Shown in pieces: positions 59,905 through 64,000 of a stretch of 64,000 nt of DNA (its first letter is position 1; every line of letters starts with the position of its first letter). Origin of the DNA: Aldehydirespirator sp965116665 (GTDB lineage: Bacteria > Actinomycetota > Acidimicrobiia > Acidimicrobiales > Aldehydirespiratoraceae); the NCBI GenBank assembly GCA_965116665.1, contig OZ220709.1:62001-126000 (forward strand), in the 5' to 3' direction. The notes under the pieces were generated by a model, which made no database searches, was not told the DNA's origin, and worked only from the letters and a program-made list of their open reading frames with translations. A program made the position numbers and the translations under genes.

Positions 59905-60816
59905 GTGAGGTTCTCGGTGACCTATCCACTGGCTTCGGGCCGGGCCAGTGCAGAGTTTGCCACCCGCCAGGGCGTAGCGGAGTTCGCCCGGGCGGCCGAG
60001 AAGGCCGGCTTCGACGGGATCGGCTTCACCGACCACCCGGCCCCTACCCATCGCTGGATGGCTGCGGGCGGTCACGACGCGCTCGACCCGTTCGCGGCGC
60101 TGGCTTTCTGTGCCGCGGTCACCGAGCGGATCCTGCTCATCCCCAACGTGGTGGTGCTGCCCTACCGGAACCCGCTGCTGGTGGCGAAGTCGGTAGTCAC
60201 CATCGACGCCCTGTCGAGCGGGCGGTTCGTGCTGGCTGTGGGCACCGGGTACCTCAAGGGCGAGTACCGGGCCCTCGGGGTGGACTTCGACGAGCGCAAC
60301 GACCTGTTCGATGAGGCCATCGAGGTGATGCGGGGCGTGTGGACCACCGACGACTTCCGGCACGAGGGCCGGAACTTCACCGCTCATGGCCAGACCGTCA
60401 ACCCCAAGCCGTCGGGGTCGGTCCCGATCTGGATAGGGGGCAACAGCCGTCTGAGCCGCCGCCGTGTCGTCGAGAAGGCCGACGGCTGGGTGCCGTTCCC
60501 TGCCCCCCGAGGGCTGGCCGCCACCGCCCGCACCGTTCCCCTCGAGACGCTCGACGATCTGCGGGCCCTGCTAGAAGACCTCTGGCGCCAAGCCGAGTCC
60601 GCCGACCGCGACCCCGCCGAGATCGACATCTCGTTCATGACTCTCACCGGAGGGAGCCCGGCCGACAAGGACTTCAACCCCGAAGCCCACCTAGAGGCCC
60701 TCGATGACCTGGCCGGGCTGGGCGTCACGTGGTGCGCGGCCGGGATGCCCGGCGACTCCCTGACTCACGCCTTGGAGTCCCTTAACCGCTACGGCGAGTC
60801 AGTCATCCGCTCCTAA
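59905..60816 (+). CDS. LLM-class (luciferase-like) F420-dependent oxidoreductase
   Basis: 303-residue TIM-barrel flavin/F420 enzyme. GTG 59905 starts (M)RFSVTYPLASGRASAEF; the extended frame upstream overlaps the kinase. Features: AEKAGFDGIGFTDHPAP near residue 32, LSSGRFVLAVGTGYLKGEYRALG near 105-127, and VPIWIGGNSRLSRRRVVEKADGW near 170-195. The sequence matches the LLM subgroup common in F420-making actinobacteria, where it oxidises or reduces secondary alcohols and ketones. It could belong with the kinase, but the tail of that gene is 40 bp upstream and no overlap is seen. The gene ends overlapping the stop of the next convergent gene. Confidence 0.9.
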   Translation: MRFSVTYPLASGRASAEFATRQGVAEFARAAEKAGFDGIGFTDHPAPTHRWMAAGGHDALDPFAALAFCAAVTERILLIPNVVVLPYRNPLLVAKSVVTIDALSSGRFVLAVGTGYLKGEYRALGVDFDERNDLFDEAIEVMRGVWTTDDFRHEGRNFTAHGQTVNPKPSGSVPIWIGGNSRLSRRRVVEKADGWVPFPAPRGLAATARTVPLETLDDLRALLEDLWRQAESADRDPAEIDISFMTLTGGSPADKDFNPEAHLEALDDLAGLGVTWCAAGMPGDSLTHALESLNRYGESVIRS

Positions 60817-61056
60817 CGGCACTTCCGAATCGATCGACGGCCCCTCGCGGGCGAGCGTCATGTTGAGGCCGTCGAGCTTGGCTTCGAGTCGGTCGCAGTG
60901 CCGGTCGAACCTGGCTTCAAATTGGTCGAACCGGGCGTCCAGCCGGTCGAACCCGGCATGCATGTCAGACCGCAGCCGAACGAACGAAATGACGAGACCG
61001 GCCAATGACACCGGGTACAGAACGCCGATGACGATGGCGGCGGCGGTCGAACCCAT
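60799..61056 (-). CDS. tiny single-helix membrane protein with coiled coil, copy 4
   Basis: 85-residue protein with the same plan as those at 38 kb. After STAAAIVIGVLYPVSLAGLV comes LRSD, then DRLDARFDQFEARFDRHCDR heptads, LEAKLDGLNMTLAREG and an acidic tail ending GADD. It begins one base after the stop of copy 3 (TGACATG) and is thus translated from the same message. Its last 18 bp overlap the convergent LLM oxidoreductase gene. It lacks the MDPxIAAT start of its siblings. Function unknown. Confidence 0.68.
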   Translation of the reverse strand: MGSTAAAIVIGVLYPVSLAGLVISFVRLRSDMHAGFDRLDARFDQFEARFDRHCDRLEAKLDGLNMTLAREGPSIDSEVPLGADD

Positions 61057-61057
61057 G

Positions 61058-61315
61058 TCAGTCGTCCGCGCCCGCAGATTCTTCCGGGTCGGTCAGGAGG
61101 CCTCGGCGGGTGAGTCCGAGAATCAGGCCGTCGACCTTCGCTTCAAGGCGCTCGAAGCGGGCGTCGACCTTGTCGAAGCGGACATCGACCTTGTTGTCCA
61201 TCTTGTCGAAGCGGGCGTTCGTGTCGGATCGCAGCCAGGCGAGCATGGTGGCGAAGGCGCCGAAGGCGACGGTTAGCAGCACGCCGATGACGGTGGCGGC
61301 GATCGTCGGGTCCAT
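61058..61315 (-). CDS. tiny single-helix membrane protein with coiled coil, copy 3
   Basis: 85-residue protein. ATG 61315 gives MDPTIAATVIGVLLTVAFGA, aligning with copies 1 and 2; the frame is open further upstream but an earlier start is not supported. After the membrane helix: WLRSD, DNKVDVRFDKVDARFERL heptads, then LEAKVDGLILGLTRRGLLTDPE and an acidic end. A leaderless promoter of the same geometry as for copy 1 lies upstream. Tandem with copy 4. Function unknown; coiled coils could pair the two proteins, which is inference. Confidence 0.7.
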   Translation of the reverse strand: MDPTIAATVIGVLLTVAFGAFATMLAWLRSDTNARFDKMDNKVDVRFDKVDARFERLEAKVDGLILGLTRRGLLTDPEESAGADD

Positions 61316-61351
61316 GTGAGCCAAACTAGTAGGGGTATATCGGAAATACAA
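61316..61351 (-). promoter_or_regulatory. predicted leaderless promoter of the second mini-membrane-protein pair
   Basis: On the minus strand TTGTAT (61346-61351), a 17-base spacer, TAGTTT (61323-61328), then 7 bases to ATG 61315. No Shine-Dalgarno is visible. The spacing is identical to that at 38203-38239, although the genes lie 23 kb apart. Confidence 0.55.
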
Positions 61352-61513
61352 TCTAATACACAAAAAGATGGATAATATCTGTTACTGAATCCACCCCGCG
61401 AGGCCGGGGGGTGGCGGCGAGGAACGGCCGACCGACAATGGGGCGAAGCCCCGTCGGTCGGACGGCCTCGACGACAGGACCCGCCGGCCGGGGTGCTCGA
61501 TAACATCGAACTG

Positions 61514-62716
61514 ATGGCAGACCGGCCGGCGCTGGGCTTCCGGGCGTTCGACGTGGACGAGCACTACTACGAGGCTCCGGACGCCTTCATCCGCCACATC
61601 GAGCCGTCGATGAAGAAGCGCTGCATGCAGTGGGCCACCATCGACGGCCGGAAGCGGTTCATGGTGGCCGGCAAGGTCAACAAGTTCATCCCCAACCCGA
61701 CGTTCGACCCCATCGCCAAGCCGGGCAGCCTCGAGGACTACTTCCGGGGCCGCAATCTGGAAGGTCGCGACATCGCGGCCATGTTCGGCGAGCTCGACCC
61801 CCTCGACGATCATCCCGGCTTCCGCGACCGGGCCGCCCGCCTGGAGCTGATGGACCGCCAGGGGCTGGAGTCGGTGCTGCTGTTCCCCACCCAGGGCGTG
61901 GGCATGCAGGAGGCCCTCAAGCGCGACATCGAGGCCCTCCACGCCGCCTTCAGCGCGTTCAACACCTGGCTCGACGAGGACTGGGGATTCGACCGCGACG
62001 GCCGGATCTACGCAGTGCCGATGCTCACCTTCGCTGATCCGGAGTTGGCGGTGGCTGAGCTGGAGCGGCTGCTGGAGATGGGCGCCCGCATGGTGTGCAC
62101 CGTCCCCGGTCCGGTGCCCACCGGCAGCGGGTACCAGTCGCCGGGAATGCCGGATTACGACCCGATCTGGGTCCGGCTCGAGGAGGCCGGGGTACCGCTG
62201 GCCATGCACGCCGGCCTCAACGGCACCGTCCAGTACGGCCGGGTGTGGGAGCCGTCGCGGGGTCAGTTCGAGGCGTTCAAGCACATGGCCTTCCCGCTGG
62301 TGGCCTTCTCGGACCGCTCGATCTCCGACACGTTCGCCGCTCTGATCTGCCACGGCGTGCTCGACCGCTTCCGCCGTGTGCGTCTGGCCACCATCGAGAA
62401 CGGCGCCATGTGGGTTCCCGACCTGCTGCGCAACCTCAAGATCTGCCACGGCAAGATGCCCTGGGAGTTCAAGCGTCATCCGGTGGAGGCGTTCATCGAG
62501 AACGTGTGGGTGTCGCCCTACTTCGAGGACGACATGGACCTGATCAAGGACTGCATCGGCGCCGACCGGATGCTGTTCGGCTCCGACTATCCCCACGCCG
62601 AGGGCCTGGCCGAGCCGGCCTCCTATATCGACGACATCGTCGGCTTCAGCGAGGACGAGGTCCGCAAGGTGATGCGCGACAACGCCTACGAGCTGCTCTC
62701 AGCCTCCGCCCGCTAG
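61514..62716 (+). CDS. amidohydrolase-2 family metal-dependent hydrolase
   Basis: 400-residue TIM-barrel protein. ATG 61514 is preferred over GTG 61493 but neither has a good ribosome binding site. The first metal motif reads AFDVDEHYYEAPDAF, with a single His where the family has HxH, as in 34507-35685. Other landmarks: PLAMHAGLNG, LATIENGAMWVP and LFGSDYPHAEGLAEP with the metal Asp. The two proteins also share the KKxFxPNPTFxP segment and are close paralogues. Convergent with the next amidohydrolase gene; a nested palindrome lies between their stops. Confidence 0.86.
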   Translation: MADRPALGFRAFDVDEHYYEAPDAFIRHIEPSMKKRCMQWATIDGRKRFMVAGKVNKFIPNPTFDPIAKPGSLEDYFRGRNLEGRDIAAMFGELDPLDDHPGFRDRAARLELMDRQGLESVLLFPTQGVGMQEALKRDIEALHAAFSAFNTWLDEDWGFDRDGRIYAVPMLTFADPELAVAELERLLEMGARMVCTVPGPVPTGSGYQSPGMPDYDPIWVRLEEAGVPLAMHAGLNGTVQYGRVWEPSRGQFEAFKHMAFPLVAFSDRSISDTFAALICHGVLDRFRRVRLATIENGAMWVPDLLRNLKICHGKMPWEFKRHPVEAFIENVWVSPYFEDDMDLIKDCIGADRMLFGSDYPHAEGLAEPASYIDDIVGFSEDEVRKVMRDNAYELLSASAR

Positions 62717-62736
62717 CCCAGCCCGGCCCGCCATTC

Positions 62737-62789
62737 CCGAAATTGGCGACGAAATGGGTGTGGGCTACCCACTTGGTCCCCAATTTCGG
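62737..62789. terminator. nested palindrome between convergent genes, likely bidirectional terminator
   Basis: Perfect 10-base arms CCGAAATTGG (62737-62746) and CCAATTTCGG (62780-62789) enclose an inner hairpin GTGGG-CTA-CCCAC (62760-62772). It lies between the stops at 62716 (plus) and 62832 (minus). No T run follows, so if it terminates transcription it is not a classic intrinsic terminator. Confidence 0.5.
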
Positions 62790-62831
62790 TGCGGGATGGG
62801 GCGGCGGCTAGCCGTCTGGGCCGGTCCGGGG

Positions 62832-64000
62832 TCAGCGGGTCTTGACCGCGAAATCCTGCAGGGACGTGTTCTTGCCGCCGTGGCGGCCGGTGTCGCGGGA
62901 CTGGATGGAGACGTCGTGGCCGGCCACCGACGCCCGCAGCGCCCCCACCGTGCACGCGCAGCGGTCCAGCACCGAGAACGGTTCGTAGCAGAACCAGTCC
63001 ATGGCGTTGAGATGGGTGATCCGGTCGATGTCGGCATCGGGCACGCCGGCGAACACTTCCGCCAGCTCCTCGGGGGCCTGGGGCCAGTTCGAGTCGGAGT
63101 GGGGGTAGTCCATCTCCCAGCAGATGTTGTTGATGCCGATCTCGTGGCGCAGGGCCACCCCCACCGGATCGGAGATGAAGCAGGTCAAGAAGTTGCGGCG
63201 GAACACGTCGCTGGGCTTGAGGTCGCCGAAGGACTGGCCGGTCCACAGATGGTGCATGTCGTAGGTCTTGTCGGCCCGGTCCATGAAGTACGGCACCCAG
63301 CCCGAACCTCCCTCCGACAGCGCGATCTTCAGGCCCGGGTAGCTCCTCGGCACCGTCGACCACAGCAGGTCCGAGGCCGCGATCGAGGTGTTCATGGGCT
63401 GCATGTGGATCATCACGTCCATGGGGGCGTCGGGGGCGCTCACCACCATCTGCCCCGACGATCCCAGGTGGATGGACAGCACCGTCTGGCAGTCGACCAG
63501 GGCCTGGAACAGGGGGTCCCAGTAGGTGTCGTGGAAGCTGGGCTGACCCAGCGGCACCGGGTTCTCGGTGAACGTCATCGAGTGGCAGCCCAGCTCGGAC
63601 ACCCGGCGCACCTCGGCCGCGCACTCCTCCGCCGACCAGATCATGGGCAGGGCCATCGGGATGAACCGCCCCGGGTAGGCCCCGCACCACTCGTGGATGT
63701 GCCAGTCGTTGTAGGCCCGGATCAGGTCGGCGGCGAAGTCCTTGTCAGGGTGGTTGGCGAACAGCCGGCCCGCGAAGCCGGGGAACGACGGGAAGCACAT
63801 CGATCCCAGCACCCCGCCCGCGCTCATGTCCTTGACCCGTTCGTGGACGTTGTAACAGCCGGGCCGGATCTCGTCGAAGCTGGTCGGCTCGATCCCGTAC
63901 TCCTCCTTGGGCCGGCCGGCCACTGCGTTGAGGCCGATGTTGGGGATGATCGAGCCGTTGAAGGTCCACACGTCGTCGCCGTTGTCGGTGTGGAGGATCC
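62832..64000 (-). CDS. amidohydrolase-2 family protein, N-terminus beyond window
   Basis: At least 389 residues are present and the reading frame is open to the right edge (upstream codons read ILHTDNGDDVW), so the true start is outside. Landmarks: FNGSIIPNIGLNAVAGRP near the visible N-terminus, LSIHLGSSGQM (metal His), ALSEGGSGWVPYFMDR, and WEMDYPHSDSNW with the C-terminal metal Asp. Divergent in detail from the two other amidohydrolases in the window, so a different substrate is likely. C-terminal tail has CACTVGALRASVAGHDV, longer than in its relatives. Confidence 0.88.
   Translation of the reverse strand, partial: ILHTDNGDDVWTFNGSIIPNIGLNAVAGRPKEEYGIEPTSFDEIRPGCYNVHERVKDMSAGGVLGSMCFPSFPGFAGRLFANHPDKDFAADLIRAYNDWHIHEWCGAYPGRFIPMALPMIWSAEECAAEVRRVSELGCHSMTFTENPVPLGQPSFHDTYWDPLFQALVDCQTVLSIHLGSSGQMVVSAPDAPMDVMIHMQPMNTSIAASDLLWSTVPRSYPGLKIALSEGGSGWVPYFMDRADKTYDMHHLWTGQSFGDLKPSDVFRRNFLTCFISDPVGVALRHEIGINNICWEMDYPHSDSNWPQAPEELAEVFAGVPDADIDRITHLNAMDWFCYEPFSVLDRCACTVGALRASVAGHDVSIQSRDTGRHGGKNTSLQDFAVKTR

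Overview
The window is high-GC DNA with tightly packed genes, frequent GTG starts and many 1-4 base stop/start overlaps. It looks like a chromosomal segment of a catabolically versatile actinobacterium. The mixture of many acyl-CoA dehydrogenases, amidohydrolase-2 proteins, an F420-type luciferase-like oxidoreductase, a CoA transferase, a P450 and a secretin-less Tad pilus locus best fits an Acidimicrobiia-like lineage; this taxonomic placement is inference. I see no rRNA, tRNA, CRISPR array, transposase, integrase or recognisable HTH regulator. No stretch longer than about 300 bases lacks a gene.

Region 1 (1-3343): a crotonase (cut by the left edge) and an acyl-CoA dehydrogenase on the minus strand, then a small divergent toxin/antitoxin-like pair, then a second acyl-CoA dehydrogenase of the partner-subunit type on the plus strand. 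Region 2 (3349-14708, all minus): a LysM/proline-rich membrane protein heads a run that continues with a Liv-type binding lipoprotein, an SsuA/THI5-type binding lipoprotein, two permeases, an ATPase, a lipoprotein of unknown function and a large cysteine-rich exported protein. Region 3 (14866-26652): a Tad/Flp pilus locus with three TadE/G-like pseudopilins, a candidate pilin, a GT-C-like membrane protein, a coiled-coil membrane protein, TadC, TadB, TadA, TadZ/CpaE and CpaB/RcpC on the minus strand, and a divergent prepilin peptidase.

Region 4 (26659-41040) is a catabolic island: VOC protein, zinc alcohol dehydrogenase, two acyl-CoA synthetases, SnoaL-like protein, TauD-like dioxygenase, amidohydrolase, CaiB-type CoA transferase, cytochrome P450 and three acyl-CoA dehydrogenases. 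Region 5 (41150-53802, all plus) joins a three-subunit molybdenum hydroxylase of xanthine dehydrogenase type to a Liv-type ABC importer with fused permeases, an Ltp/thiolase-like protein with its DUF35 partner, a TesB-type thioesterase and an MFS transporter. The layout suggests import, hydroxylation and CoA-dependent cleavage of an unidentified organic substrate. Region 6 (53820-64000) holds a broken metallo-beta-lactamase gene, a DHA2 exporter, a crotonase, a sugar-acid-like module (class II aldolase, 2-hydroxyacid dehydrogenase, FGGY kinase), an F420-type oxidoreductase and two amidohydrolases, the last cut by the right edge.

Non-coding signals of most interest are: a roughly 98-bp palindrome-containing insertion between the livG-like and livF-like genes, flanked by 12-bp direct repeats and splitting what was probably a TGATG overlap; a 46-bp repeat in two distant convergent junctions (33294 and 53811), one of which ends the broken gene; a family of tiny membrane/coiled-coil proteins present as two tandem pairs, each behind an apparently leaderless promoter of identical geometry; and coding minisatellites in pilus-locus proteins.
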